A stretch of 64,000 nucleotides of DNA from Steroidobacter denitrificans (GTDB taxonomy: Bacteria; Pseudomonadota; Gammaproteobacteria; Steroidobacterales; Steroidobacteraceae): positions 2,506,001-2,570,000 of the forward strand of contig NZ_CP011971.1 of the NCBI RefSeq assembly GCF_001579945.1, in the 5' to 3' direction. A program made the translations under genes and the position numbers. A model generated the notes under the pieces. It searched no databases. It saw only the letters and a program-made list of their open reading frames with translations, and was not told the origin of the DNA. Numbering within the stretch: position 1 is the first letter of the stretch; the number at the start of each line of letters is the position of its first letter. Shown here piece after piece: positions 1-9,351 of this stretch.

Positions 1-1
1 C

Positions 2-64
2 GCATCGGCTTACAAGCAGGCCTTGCGTGAGTTGGCGGATTTCGCGGTCGAGCGTACTTATTAG
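2..64 (+). CDS. C-terminal end of an unidentified protein (5' end outside window)
   Basis: The frame is open from the left edge and ends at a TAG at 62-64, giving about 20 residues ending LADFAVERTY. It is too short to assign. It could be the tail of a real upstream gene or chance. Confidence 0.25.
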   Translation, partial: ASAYKQALRELADFAVERTY

Positions 65-259
65 TGAGTCGCCGGCCGGCCCGGCGTACCCAGGCCAGAG
101 CCACTGGTCCATCTTGCCACCGCTCTTAACGTCGGCGAGATCGAATTCGGGATGTGGCTCAGCCTGTCGCTCTATCTCCAGCACCGGAGCACGCACCCCG
201 GAGAATAGCGCTCGAGAACGCTGCGCATGAACCGTTGCGATGGAGCTTGTCACTGCTGA

Positions 260-535
260 CTCAGGTATCCCATCCCCATCGTCATCCCGGCCCCCATGGC
301 GGTAAGCCGGCAGAATCAGGGTCGCGGCATCGGCACAGGGCTACTGCAGGACGCGATCCGCCGCACCCTAATCGTCGCCGAACAGGCTGGTATCCGGGCA
401 CTGTTGACGCACCCGATTGATGAAGAAGCCTCGCGCTTCTACCTACGTTTCGGTTTCGAAGCGTCACCCGCCCGCGAACAGCAATTGCTGTTGCTGCTCA
501 AGGATGCGCGTCGGCATAGCCGTGAGCTTCGGTGA
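260..535 (+). pseudogene. C-terminal half of a GNAT acetyltransferase (TA-toxin type)
   Basis: The frame reads RYPIPIVIPAPMAVSRQNQGRGIG, i.e. the acetyl-CoA-binding Q-x-x-G-x-G/A loop, then a helix, THPIDEEASRFYLRFGF (typical GNAT C-terminal strand/helix) and a QLLLLLKDARR tail. This is the second half of a GNAT toxin of the TacT/AtaT kind. The first half is absent: a TGA lies at 257-259 just before the frame, and no matching N-terminal sequence is visible upstream. It is therefore a remnant, although translation from the ATG at 296 is formally possible. No antitoxin gene is visible beside it. A second GNAT remnant with the same breakpoint lies at 34329-34640. Confidence 0.75.
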
Positions 536-621
536 CGATGACCTAAAGCACCGGACGCCGAACCTCCATCCATCTCGGATTGCCATGGCAAAGGGTTTTG
601 TGCCCGGTTAGGACCGTGAGT

Positions 622-698
<77 letters not shown>

Positions 699-1244
699 AA
701 ACATCCATGCATGCCTGCGTGGATCTCACGTCGCGATGTCAGGCGGGGACAGGTCGGGAAACCTGCCCACATCGCACCGCTCTGACGGTCGCAGGACCGG
801 CCAGCGCGGGGCCGCGTAGTGTACGGGATGAGTTGGGCCGGTTCAATTAAATTGCGCCGCGATACACCTCTCCAATCGGGTCCGCCTACACTCGTCCTTG
901 GGATACCGTTCACCGATGGAGTTCGAGCAGGCCCGCAGCCAACCAACGGGTGTCCACTTTTTCGTTGGAGCTCTCGCCGTGAAGCGGTATCGGCTTGAAT
1001 GAATCGCTAGGCGCGTCCACACTTGTAGGCCCAATAGTCATGAACTCTATTGAACTCGGATATCCAGCAGACCAGCGAATCCTTAGTGTCCTTACCCAGT
1101 GACTTAGCTAGCTCGAAGAAGCTTGGCCCTACAGTGACGTCTCGCCACCGATGTTACTGAAGATGCGATGCAATCTGGATTCAGTTCAACCGGCGGTTAG
1201 TAGTCTTCATCTGTCCTTTTTCTCTTCGATAGCGCAGTCGATCA
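699..1244. other. Intergenic, no gene seen
   Basis: Both strands carry only short unsupported frames. The stretch presumably holds the tRNA-Pro promoter and the leader of the large surface-protein gene. I see no convincing Shine-Dalgarno sequence before the ATG at 1245. Confidence 0.5.
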
Positions 1245-4200
1245 ATGCTCCATGAATTCTTCCAGGGATTCGTTTCCCGATACTTGCGTTCGCTTTATGT
1301 TCTGCCGACAGTCTTTGCGGTCGCGGCGCCCATTGAAGGGTTGGCGGCGACCCAATGCGTCAATCCGGAAGCTCCGGCCCCATTGGAGGTCTGCGTCGAG
1401 GATTCAGGCGCCCCGGGCGTATGGGTCGATCAGCCGAATGGACGGTGGCAGCAGTACTATAGCGGACACTCCTGGGGCTCGCTGGTCTGGCTGGACGGCC
1501 TCAATACCAGCATGCGCTTCGGCAGCGGCTATCTCGGCGGCACCCCCTGGAGCACGCAGTCCAATACGACGACCGGCACGGGCGCTGCGAACGACCCTTA
1601 CGTGATCACGACCATCGCCGATCTCGGCGCAACCAATGTGCGCTTCACCCAGAAGATCTCCTATGTCAATGGCGATCGCAGCATCCGCAAGACTTGGTCG
1701 TTCGAGAACACCGGCGAGACGACCTTCGATGACCTGCGCTTCTTTCATGGCGGAGATACCTATTTCGGCGGTCAGGACTCCGCTCGCAGCTGGTATGACA
1801 GCGGCAATGCCATGGTGTATGTCACCAATTCTGATTTCACCAATTCCGGCTATATGGGGTTCTATCCCAACCCGGCAACGCCCGCGGCGCGCTATTTCAG
1901 CGGGCGCTACAGTACCGGAAGAACGCAGGCGATGGCAGGGGAGTTATCCAACACCGCAGACTCGAGTTTTCTGGATGCCGGCTATGTCCTGCAGTGGAAT
2001 CGTGCCACTCTGGCTCCCGGCGAGACCTGGACATTCGAAGGCTTCGAGACCTGGTCCGCACCGGGTGAGCTGCAGGTCTTTTCACCAGCGGACGAATACG
2101 TGTTGTCCGGCACGACTGTGCACAAGACCTTCAAAATCCAGAACCTGACCGAGGAAGGCTTGACGGCGGGTATCACGGTTACGGCGTCCGCGGGTTGGAC
2201 CGCCACCTTGTCCGAGGAGGCCACGATCACACTCGCCGCGCTCGAAGTCGGCGAGATTCTCGTGGATGTGCAGGTGCCTGCCGAGGCGGGCGCGGGTGCC
2301 TCCAGTGATATCACCGTGTCGACCACCGGCGCCATTGTCACCAGCGCCGCGACGCGCCTGAGCGTCTTGCAGACCGATTATGTGATTTCACCGACGACAC
2401 TGGACTTTGGCATAGTCCCCGTGGGGAGTACTGCGGATCTCGTCGTCACGATGAGCAATGATGCATCGGGTCTGCCAGTTGCGATCGGCCGGATCGCCGA
2501 GGCGAATCAGCTCGCAGCGCCGTATTCCATCGTTGCGGATCAGTGTTCGGCAACGACACTGGCAGCCGGCGAGGAGTGCGCGGTCACCGTCCGATACACT
2601 TCCACGACGACGGCGGCGACGCTGGACAGTTTCAGCTGGCCGATACTCGCGCCGGTCATTACCTCCCAGACCATTTCGACACGCAGCAGCGAGATACCAT
2701 CGACTCATGTCGTGACGGCCAGTGCCGAATCCAATGGCACCATCACGCCAGCCACTGCCAACATCGCTCACGGCGAGCGTGCCGTGTTCACTTTGACGCC
2801 CGCGGTGGGTTACAGCATCGCGGCGGTCAGCGGGTGCGCAGGCACGCTCAGCGGCACCACTTATACGACGGCGGCCATTACCGGCGCTTGTTCGGTATCC
2901 GCCGGCTTTTCTAGTACGCTGCCGGCGTTCAGTCCCGGCGTGGCGCAGCCGCTAGAACTGGAGACGGATGCACTGACGACGCAGCTGCCGCAGTCGCTGT
3001 GGCCGCAGGCCACCGATTATGCCGGCACGAAGCTGGAGGTCACCTTGCTGAACCCCCAGCCGCGCTACCTGCCAGGGGAGCATGTGCTGACATGGCGCGC
3101 GGTCGACCAACGCGGTGTCGAGTCCATTGTGCAGCAGACGCTGCGCGTCTGGCCGACGGTGTCGCTCGGCAAGGATGTCATCTTGGGATATCGGCAGGGT
3201 AATTCAGGATCATTCAAGGTGGTCCTGAACGGTCCGTCACCGGTGTATCCCTATGTCGTGGATTATCAGGTGAGCGGCGACGCCCAGCATCATGACCTGG
3301 CAGATGGCAGCGTGCGCTTCGAGCAGGGGGAGGTCGAAAAGGACGTCTACTTTGCCATCGTTGGTGCGCCGGCGTCGGATGCCCCCGAACAGCAGATCCA
3401 GGTGTCCCTGGCGGATGATGTGAACGCCGGTGGGCGCAGCTCGCTCACCGTCACCCTGACCTCTGCGAATGCGGCGCCGGCCGTCCACTTGCATGCCTTC
3501 CAGGATGATGAAACACCGGCGGCTTTCGGCCGGGCAGGCGGAGTCATCACGGTTCGAGCGGACGTTCGCGATCCGAACTCCGAGGACACGCACACCGTGC
3601 AATGGATATCCCCTTCCGGCGCCGTGGTGACCACGCTCGGAGAGGTACTGACGCTGCAGCCACAGAGCCTGGCGGTGGGCATCCATCGCTTCGAGGCAGT
3701 CGTGACCGACAATGGTTCGCCGGCGTTGGCATCGCGCGGCACGATCGACCTGGTGCTGGCGGAACAGGCGGCGGTGCTGCCCCAGGGCGCTTCGGCCTGG
3801 CTCGACAATGGGCTGCCCGATCATCCGGCCTATAGCCTGCCGATGAGGAACGTGGTACCGGAGCGCGCGCGCGAGCTGCACTACTATCTGCTGGAAGCCG
3901 AGCCGGGAGTGCAACTGAGACTGGGACCGTTGGCGCTGCTGGCGGCCGCCTCCCAGGCGGAAGTGCAGCTGGACGACTCCGCCCTGGTGCCGCCGGACAC
4001 GGTGGGTAACGTCGGAGGATATTTCGACTTCGTGGTCAATGAGCTTCCCAAGGTGGGACAAAGCGTCAGCATCGTGCTGCCGCAGCGCCGCGTCATCCCG
4101 TCCCAGGCGGTGTATCGCAAGTATGACCCCGCAGCCCAGCATTGGTTTACGTTCGTCGAGAATGCCTCCAACGCGCTGGCCTCGGCGCCGGGTGCACCGG

Positions 4201-5090
4201 GCCTGTGCCCCTCACCGAACAGTGACGAGTTCCGCGCCGGCCTGAATGCGGGCGACTGGTGCGTACGACTGACAATCGAGGACGGCGGCCCGAACGATAC
4301 CGATGGTCAGCCCAATGGCGCGATTTCCGATCCGGGCGGCGTCGGAGCGACGGCATCGGTGATCGTCGAAGGGCGTGGCGGCGGCGGCAGCATGCATCCG
4401 CTGCTGGTGCTGCTGTTCGCCGGGATGCTGGTCTGGCGGCAACGCGCTCGCATCCTGCTGATTGCCGGCGGCATCGCCGGCGCCACGGGGCTGGTCAGCG
4501 CAGCGGCGTCTGCCGACGATGCGACACCATATTGGTATGGCGCGGCACACCTGGCGCAGACGCAAGGCGGCACGGGCAATGCTGGATTGACCGCGACGCT
4601 GCAGACGCAAGGATACGACGTGACGGCCACGATCGATGATCGCAAGCGTCTGGCGTGGCGCATTCGAGGCGGCTACCAGTGGACGAAATTTCTTGGAGCG
4701 GAACTCGGCTATGCGGACCTGGGCAATGTGGAGTCCACGATCGCGGGCAATGTGGTGGACGTACAGGCATTGCTGGCCAGTACCACTGCAACGCATCCTC
4801 GTTCGGCGAACGGCTTCGAAGCTGCCTTGGTGGCCCGCTATCCCATGGGCGAGCTGTTCGCCCTGACCGCGCGCGCGGGTGGCTGGCGCTGGGATTCGAG
4901 CTATCGTGCCCGCAATGTCGCAGGAGAGTTTCGACGCCACAAGCGCACAGGATCGGATGCGCTCTATGGCATGGGTGTGCAGATCGGTCCATGGGCGCAA
5001 TGGAGCGCCGCTCTCGACTGGACGCATTACCGGCTCGAGAGGGAGCGCATCGATGTGCTGGGCGGCGGACTGGTCTATCGATTCAGGTAG
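1245..5090 (+). CDS. Large exported surface protein fused to an OmpA-like outer-membrane barrel
   Basis: 1281 residues. Residues about 1-35 form a signal peptide ending near GLAATQC. The next ~235 residues are a Trp/Gly/Tyr-rich globular domain I do not recognise. Then follow Ig-like/ASPM-type beta domains (about 285-490, e.g. SPTTLDFGIVPVGS) and a divergent InlB B-repeat-like segment (about 495-560, ITPATANIAHGERAVFTLTP). Around residue 1045 comes GRGGGGS, a hydrophobic helix and WRQRAR, which resembles a GlyGly-CTERM (rhombosortase) sorting tail. It is immediately followed by a second hydrophobic stretch ending SAAASA, like a signal peptide, and about 190 residues of alternating beta strands (YWYGAAHLAQT, LAWRIRGGYQW, GGGLVYRF at the C-terminus) typical of an OmpA-like eight-stranded barrel. 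The role is probably cell-surface attachment or display. No stop or frameshift separates the two halves. Confidence 0.8.
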   Translation: MLHEFFQGFVSRYLRSLYVLPTVFAVAAPIEGLAATQCVNPEAPAPLEVCVEDSGAPGVWVDQPNGRWQQYYSGHSWGSLVWLDGLNTSMRFGSGYLGGTPWSTQSNTTTGTGAANDPYVITTIADLGATNVRFTQKISYVNGDRSIRKTWSFENTGETTFDDLRFFHGGDTYFGGQDSARSWYDSGNAMVYVTNSDFTNSGYMGFYPNPATPAARYFSGRYSTGRTQAMAGELSNTADSSFLDAGYVLQWNRATLAPGETWTFEGFETWSAPGELQVFSPADEYVLSGTTVHKTFKIQNLTEEGLTAGITVTASAGWTATLSEEATITLAALEVGEILVDVQVPAEAGAGASSDITVSTTGAIVTSAATRLSVLQTDYVISPTTLDFGIVPVGSTADLVVTMSNDASGLPVAIGRIAEANQLAAPYSIVADQCSATTLAAGEECAVTVRYTSTTTAATLDSFSWPILAPVITSQTISTRSSEIPSTHVVTASAESNGTITPATANIAHGERAVFTLTPAVGYSIAAVSGCAGTLSGTTYTTAAITGACSVSAGFSSTLPAFSPGVAQPLELETDALTTQLPQSLWPQATDYAGTKLEVTLLNPQPRYLPGEHVLTWRAVDQRGVESIVQQTLRVWPTVSLGKDVILGYRQGNSGSFKVVLNGPSPVYPYVVDYQVSGDAQHHDLADGSVRFEQGEVEKDVYFAIVGAPASDAPEQQIQVSLADDVNAGGRSSLTVTLTSANAAPAVHLHAFQDDETPAAFGRAGGVITVRADVRDPNSEDTHTVQWISPSGAVVTTLGEVLTLQPQSLAVGIHRFEAVVTDNGSPALASRGTIDLVLAEQAAVLPQGASAWLDNGLPDHPAYSLPMRNVVPERARELHYYLLEAEPGVQLRLGPLALLAAASQAEVQLDDSALVPPDTVGNVGGYFDFVVNELPKVGQSVSIVLPQRRVIPSQAVYRKYDPAAQHWFTFVENASNALASAPGAPGLCPSPNSDEFRAGLNAGDWCVRLTIEDGGPNDTDGQPNGAISDPGGVGATASVIVEGRGGGGSMHPLLVLLFAGMLVWRQRARILLIAGGIAGATGLVSAAASADDATPYWYGAAHLAQTQGGTGNAGLTATLQTQGYDVTATIDDRKRLAWRIRGGYQWTKFLGAELGYADLGNVESTIAGNVVDVQALLASTTATHPRSANGFEAALVARYPMGELFALTARAGGWRWDSSYRARNVAGEFRRHKRTGSDALYGMGVQIGPWAQWSAALDWTHYRLERERIDVLGGGLVYRFR

Positions 5091-5091
5091 T

Positions 5092-5114
5092 CGCCAGCCT
5101 CGAGCGGGCTGGCG
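5092..5114 (+). terminator. Hairpin just after the surface-protein gene
   Basis: CGCCAGCC and GGCTGGCG form an 8-bp perfect GC-rich stem around a 7-nt loop, starting one base after the stop codon. No T-tract follows, so intrinsic termination is likely but not certain. Confidence 0.45.
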
Positions 5115-5842
5115 GCCGCCCGCCTTGCATTGCGACAAACGGTGGCGACACAATGATAGCGGTAAGCATGCCTCTGCCCGCCCTGTCTTCTTCGCTGCTG
5201 ATTTCTCCGAGAAAGCGCTGCGAGTTCTGAAGGCCGGCAAGTACGGCGCCAGCCGCGAGAAGCTCGGTACGGCACTTGGTCAGCGCGGCCTGTTCAACGA
5301 AGTTGAAACGGCGGTCGAACTCACCGAAGTAGTCGGTAACAAACCCGCGCTGAGCGCCACGCCATTGCGTGAGACGCGCAGTGTACTTCGTCAGCATTGT
5401 CGTGGCCGCCACGATCAACATCGACGATCCACCCACCGGTCGTTGCCGCCGTCGCCCCGGTGTCGACGCTGCAACGGGATCGTGCTCTCCTATCCCAGCC
5501 TGGATGAGAACGATCGCATCTACTGGTTCTACTTAGTGTGTCACGACAATGGTGCGATCAGCGGCTGGCAGAACACTTTGTGGGACAGCTTGCTCGATCC
5601 TGATCCTATGGGAATTTCGTGACGCACAGCTCGCGATCACTCACAACCCCGCGGAAAATAGATCGCTTACGCCGTAGATGCAAAAATCTATTGCGCAACG
5701 ACGAAAACCGGGCTGATTGGTAAAAGCAGAGGCACATGTCTACACATAACGGCCAACTCCTTACAAAAAATCACTACAGCTACGCCCAGTATGGTGACTC
5801 GCCAAGTTGCTTCGCACTCGTTTCACTACTAAGATTTCAGTC
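5115..5842. other. Intergenic, no gene assigned
   Basis: Several frames are open here on both strands, but none has a recognisable domain. One plus frame ends (about 5480-5622) with a Trp/Tyr-rich tail, YPSLDENDRIYWFYLVCHD, that could be a gene remnant. The last ~200 bases are AT-richer and probably hold the promoter of the phosphatase gene. Confidence 0.4.
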
Positions 5843-6457
5843 ATGATCTCAGTCACTCATCGCATCGAAAGCGGCGGACAGAATGAGGATCGAATATTGG
5901 TGGAGCGCAGCGACCGTCGTACCATAGTCGCAGTATGTGACGGGATGGGAAACGGCGGCCGTGGCGCGCAGGCGGCTGAGCTTGCGATCTCCGAGCTGGA
6001 ACGTGTTTGGCGGGGCGGTGGTTTTATAGATTGGTCGCGCACGCTGCGCCGCATCGATCAGCTACTCAAGCTCCAGGTTCAGGGCGGCGAAACGACCTGT
6101 GTGGTGGCAGAGATTTCAGACACCGGTAGCTGCAGGGGAGCCAGTGTAGGCGATTCCGGCGCATGGATGCTTCCGACCGGCAGTCCGATTCGCGACTTGA
6201 CGATAAACCAGGTTCGAGCACGTCTCGGCTCTGGCCAAGCGGGGCCCTCTCAATTCAAAATGCAGTTAATGGGCCGCCTACTGATAGCGTCCGATGGATT
6301 GCTGAAGTATGTTCGTTTGACTGATATCAAGACTTATGCCGCCCGCGGTGTAGAGGCTCTCATTGACAGCGTACGCCTCAAGGACGGCGCGTTACAGGAC
6401 GACGTAGCCATGATTCTTGTCGAACCATGCGCGCCTTGCACGCTGAATCAAGCTTAG
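5843..6457 (+). CDS. PP2C-family protein serine/threonine phosphatase
   Basis: 204 residues from the ATG at 5843. An upstream TTG in frame at 5807 is less likely because the family's first strand begins at ISVTHRIESGGQNEDR. The metal-binding PP2C motifs appear in order: N-E-D-R near residue 15, VCDGMGNGG near 33, GDSGAW near 107, ASDG near 155 and QDDVAMILVEP near 190. It should dephosphorylate Ser/Thr phosphoproteins with Mn/Mg. It is near the minimum size for a catalytic PP2C domain and has no membrane or sensor domain. No partner kinase or FHA protein is adjacent, so its pathway is unknown. Confidence 0.88.
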   Translation: MISVTHRIESGGQNEDRILVERSDRRTIVAVCDGMGNGGRGAQAAELAISELERVWRGGGFIDWSRTLRRIDQLLKLQVQGGETTCVVAEISDTGSCRGASVGDSGAWMLPTGSPIRDLTINQVRARLGSGQAGPSQFKMQLMGRLLIASDGLLKYVRLTDIKTYAARGVEALIDSVRLKDGALQDDVAMILVEPCAPCTLNQA

Positions 6458-6719
6458 CTCGTGAAAATTGGCTCGTGCTTGTTTCACGACTCAAGTTGAA
6501 CTAGTTTCGTCCCGACACCGAGGATGAACGCGGCACCGAAAGTTGTACACTTGCCGAGTCAGTGATCAATGAACTGCATGATTCCTGCGGCCGCTCCCGA
6601 GGGCGAATGGTAGGTCGTATATTTTTCCGATATCGTCGCGGTCGCGGCAAGACAGGCGAGATATACCGAGATGAGAACCGCGGACAAGGCGGAATCATCG
6701 CCTCACGATAGCTGGATGT

Positions 6720-7976
6720 TCACGCGTCGGACCGGCGGGGCGAGGTGAAGTATGCGGCCGTCAAACCTAGACCTTCGCGGTGTACTTTCATTTCCATACG
6801 CGCGACGGAGCGCAGATGCACCTCGTCCGGTCCATCTGCAAACCGCAGGCAGCGGGCCAATGTCCAATGGTCGGCAAGAGGGGTATCGGAACTGATTCCC
6901 ATTGCACCGAACGCCTGCATTGCCCGATCGCAGACCGTGGCGTACATCATCGGAACCGCTGCTTTTATCATCGCAATTTCCTTGTACGCCGCCTTCGCAC
7001 CCAGTTCATCAATCATCCATGCGGTCTTGAGCACGAGTAGCCGTGCCTGATCGATCTCAAGGCGCGAACGGGCAATCCAATCGGCAATTACTCCATGCTG
7101 ATAGATATACCGACCGAATGTCTTGCGCTCCCGGACACGCTCGATCATAAGCTCTAATGCAAGTTCCGCAGCACCGATCGAACGCATACAGTGATGGATG
7201 CGTCCCGGTCCGAGGCGGGCCTGCGCCAGTGCGAATCCACTGCCCGGCTCACCAAGAAGGTTCGACGTGGGCACACGTACATCCCGGAACACGACCTCGC
7301 AGTGTCCCTCCGGCGAGATATGATTCATGACCGAAATGTTGCGAATCACCTCCACGCCCAGCGTATCGCGCGGAACAAGAATCATACTTTGCTGTGCATG
7401 GGGAGCAGCATCCGGGTCTGTCTTCCCCATGACGATGAAAAGCTGACAGTTCGGATGGGCGGCATTGCTTATGAACCACTTACGGCCGTTGATGACGTAT
7501 TCATCTCCATCGGCCCGTATGGATGTCGTAATGTTCGTAGCATCCGAAGATGCCACGTCAGGTTCGGTCATCGCATAGGCTGATCGAATCGAGCCATCGA
7601 GGAGCGGGACGAGCCATCTTTGGCGCTGCTCCGGGGTTGCGAACATATGCAGTAATTCCATGTTACCCGTATCCGGAGCGCTGCAATTGAAAACTTCTGA
7701 CGCCCATGTGACGCGTCCCATGATTTCCGCGAGTGGCGCATACTCCAGATTCGTCAGTCGAGTGCCGGGCTCGTCATCACATAGATGCGGCAGAAAGAGA
7801 TTCCAAAGACCTTCTTGCTTCGCGTGCGCCTTCAGATCCTCCATGAACGAAACAGGGAAGATACCTTTGCCGGTCTCTTCGTGATGCTGGCGAATACGCG
7901 GTACGATATGCTCATCCATGAAATTACGCACTCTCGAACGCAGCGCTTCCACTTTATCCGAATATGCGAATTCCAT
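6720..7976 (-). CDS. Acyl-CoA dehydrogenase (ACAD10/11-like)
   Basis: 418 residues with an AAGGAG ribosome site 8 nt before the ATG. N-terminal helical domain, then AYAMTEPDVASSDATN (FAD/substrate loop), EYVINGRKWFISNA, and the C-terminal helical domain with RKTFGRYIYQHGVIADWIARSR and QAFGAMGISSDTPLADHW. FAD-dependent alpha,beta-dehydrogenation of an acyl-CoA is the family reaction. The gene lies downstream of an APH-fold kinase gene on the same strand. In ACAD10/11 these two domains are fused and work on 4-hydroxyacyl-CoAs, so this enzyme may act on phosphorylated 4-hydroxyacyl-CoA rather than as a simple dehydrogenase (inference). Confidence 0.9.
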   Translation of the reverse strand: MEFAYSDKVEALRSRVRNFMDEHIVPRIRQHHEETGKGIFPVSFMEDLKAHAKQEGLWNLFLPHLCDDEPGTRLTNLEYAPLAEIMGRVTWASEVFNCSAPDTGNMELLHMFATPEQRQRWLVPLLDGSIRSAYAMTEPDVASSDATNITTSIRADGDEYVINGRKWFISNAAHPNCQLFIVMGKTDPDAAPHAQQSMILVPRDTLGVEVIRNISVMNHISPEGHCEVVFRDVRVPTSNLLGEPGSGFALAQARLGPGRIHHCMRSIGAAELALELMIERVRERKTFGRYIYQHGVIADWIARSRLEIDQARLLVLKTAWMIDELGAKAAYKEIAMIKAAVPMMYATVCDRAMQAFGAMGISSDTPLADHWTLARCLRFADGPDEVHLRSVARMEMKVHREGLGLTAAYFTSPRRSDA

Positions 7977-8273
7977 CGTCTAACTCCTTTGGCTCTGAAT
8001 CTGAATTTGGATCGAGTTGTAGCTTTGCATCGACGATACGCCTCTCATCATTTGCTCGCCCACGGATCGCTACCGCCCCGCCTGTGCGATATCGGCGTTT
8101 CGCCAGCGACACACTAGATCGCGTTGATCTTGATATTTCTGCCGTCGTATATACTGGTTGACGACTAGATCAGGCCGATGACTGCATGAATGAAAGCTGT
8201 AGAAGTACTCCTCCTGCGGCACTGCCGATTCCGAGGAGAGAAGGCGGCGTAGAGTTCGCCGATCGCGCAGCCT
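7977..8273. other. Gap between kinase and acyl-CoA dehydrogenase genes
   Basis: 297 bases with no supported gene. It carries the ribosome site of the dehydrogenase gene and room for its own promoter, so the two genes may not be strictly co-transcribed. Confidence 0.4.
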
Positions 8274-9320
8274 TCATCGACTTATCGCCTCGAGTCCTGC
8301 CTTTGCAACTACCTCAACCGTCGCTCCGCTCTCCAGAGCGTGCGCGTTGGAAGCATTTCCCGCCAATGCGCGCTTGTAGACACCTTGCAGGATGGCGGCC
8401 ATTCGAAAGAAGCTGAACGCAATATAGAAATCCCAGTGAGAAATCTGAGCTATACCACGCAACTCGCTGTACTGCTGAACAATTTGCGCTTCGGTCGGAA
8501 TGCCGAGTTGCTCGCGGTCAATTCCAGCAAGACCCGGAATATGCTCATCAGGTCGCAGCCTAGGCGTTGCACAGAAGTAGGCCAGATCGGCAAGTGGATG
8601 GCCGAGTGTCGACAGCTCCCAGTCCAGCAACGCTTTAGCGCGTAGCGTCTGGGCGTCGAATATCAGGTTATCGAGACGGTAATCACCGTGAATGAGGCTG
8701 CACTGACCATCGTCAGGCGGCATTCTTGCAGCGAGCGCCTCCATCAAAGCTTCCATCTCGCCCCGCTTGGTCGTCTCCGATGCGCGATACTGCTTGGTCC
8801 AGACCGATAATTGGCGCTCGAAGTAACCTGTTCGTCGCCCCCAATCGCCAAGTCCAAGCTGATCCACATCGAGACTGTGCAGGGCAGCGAGAACGCGGAT
8901 CAGCTCCGAATAGACGACTCTACGCTGCTCCGGTGTCAGTTCCGGTAGCGCCGGATTCCAATAGCTCGATCCCGGCTCGAAGCTCATGATATAGAACATG
9001 CTACCGATGACGTTGGTGTCAGTACACAACAGGTAAGGATAGGGAACCGGTACGGCAGTTCCCCGCAACACGCTCAGTACGCGATACTCGCGATCAACTG
9101 CATGAGCGGACTTGAGCAAAGGCCCAAATGGCTGCCGCCGAAGTACGTACTTTGAACTCGGAGCCGTCAGCAGGTACGTGGGATTCGACTGCCCACCAGC
9201 GAATTTTTCCAGTCTGATCGGTCCAGCAAAACCCTCTAGGCGGTGTTCCATAAGATACGCTTCCAGCCGCGAAACATCGATTTCGCATCCAAGCGCGCTC
9301 GTCGGTTCTCCGTCTGTCAT
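8274..9320 (-). CDS. APH-fold phosphotransferase (acyl-CoA kinase type)
   Basis: 348 residues from the ATG at 9320 (GGAG 7 nt upstream). A longer frame to 9455 overlaps the regulator gene and is not needed. Features: GGQSNPTYLL nucleotide loop, YVLRRQPFG with the ATP-binding Lys/Arg region, catalytic LIHGDYRLDNLIFD (H-G-D-x4-N) and metal-binding LLDWELSTLGHPLADLAY. This is the aminoglycoside-phosphotransferase fold, but the surroundings point to the branch related to LvaA and to the kinase domain of ACAD10/11. Those enzymes phosphorylate the hydroxyl of 4-hydroxyacyl-CoA. Antibiotic resistance is unlikely in this context. Confidence 0.87.
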   Translation of the reverse strand: MTDGEPTSALGCEIDVSRLEAYLMEHRLEGFAGPIRLEKFAGGQSNPTYLLTAPSSKYVLRRQPFGPLLKSAHAVDREYRVLSVLRGTAVPVPYPYLLCTDTNVIGSMFYIMSFEPGSSYWNPALPELTPEQRRVVYSELIRVLAALHSLDVDQLGLGDWGRRTGYFERQLSVWTKQYRASETTKRGEMEALMEALAARMPPDDGQCSLIHGDYRLDNLIFDAQTLRAKALLDWELSTLGHPLADLAYFCATPRLRPDEHIPGLAGIDREQLGIPTEAQIVQQYSELRGIAQISHWDFYIAFSFFRMAAILQGVYKRALAGNASNAHALESGATVEVVAKAGLEAISR

Positions 9321-9351
9321 TAGTTCTCCGTCTGCAGGGGCCGATCGCGAG

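Noticed and set aside
4212-5240. Long minus-strand open frame opposite the surface-protein gene
   Set aside because: It mirrors the high-GC coding strand, has no domain and covers the barrel domain, which is clearly coding on the plus strand.
5083-5436. Minus-strand 117-codon frame after the surface-protein gene
   Set aside because: No domain, no ribosome site, and it runs through the hairpin at 5092-5114.
6501-6700. Short frames on both strands before the first acyl-CoA dehydrogenase
   Set aside because: No domain, ribosome site or conservation signal; treated as intergenic.
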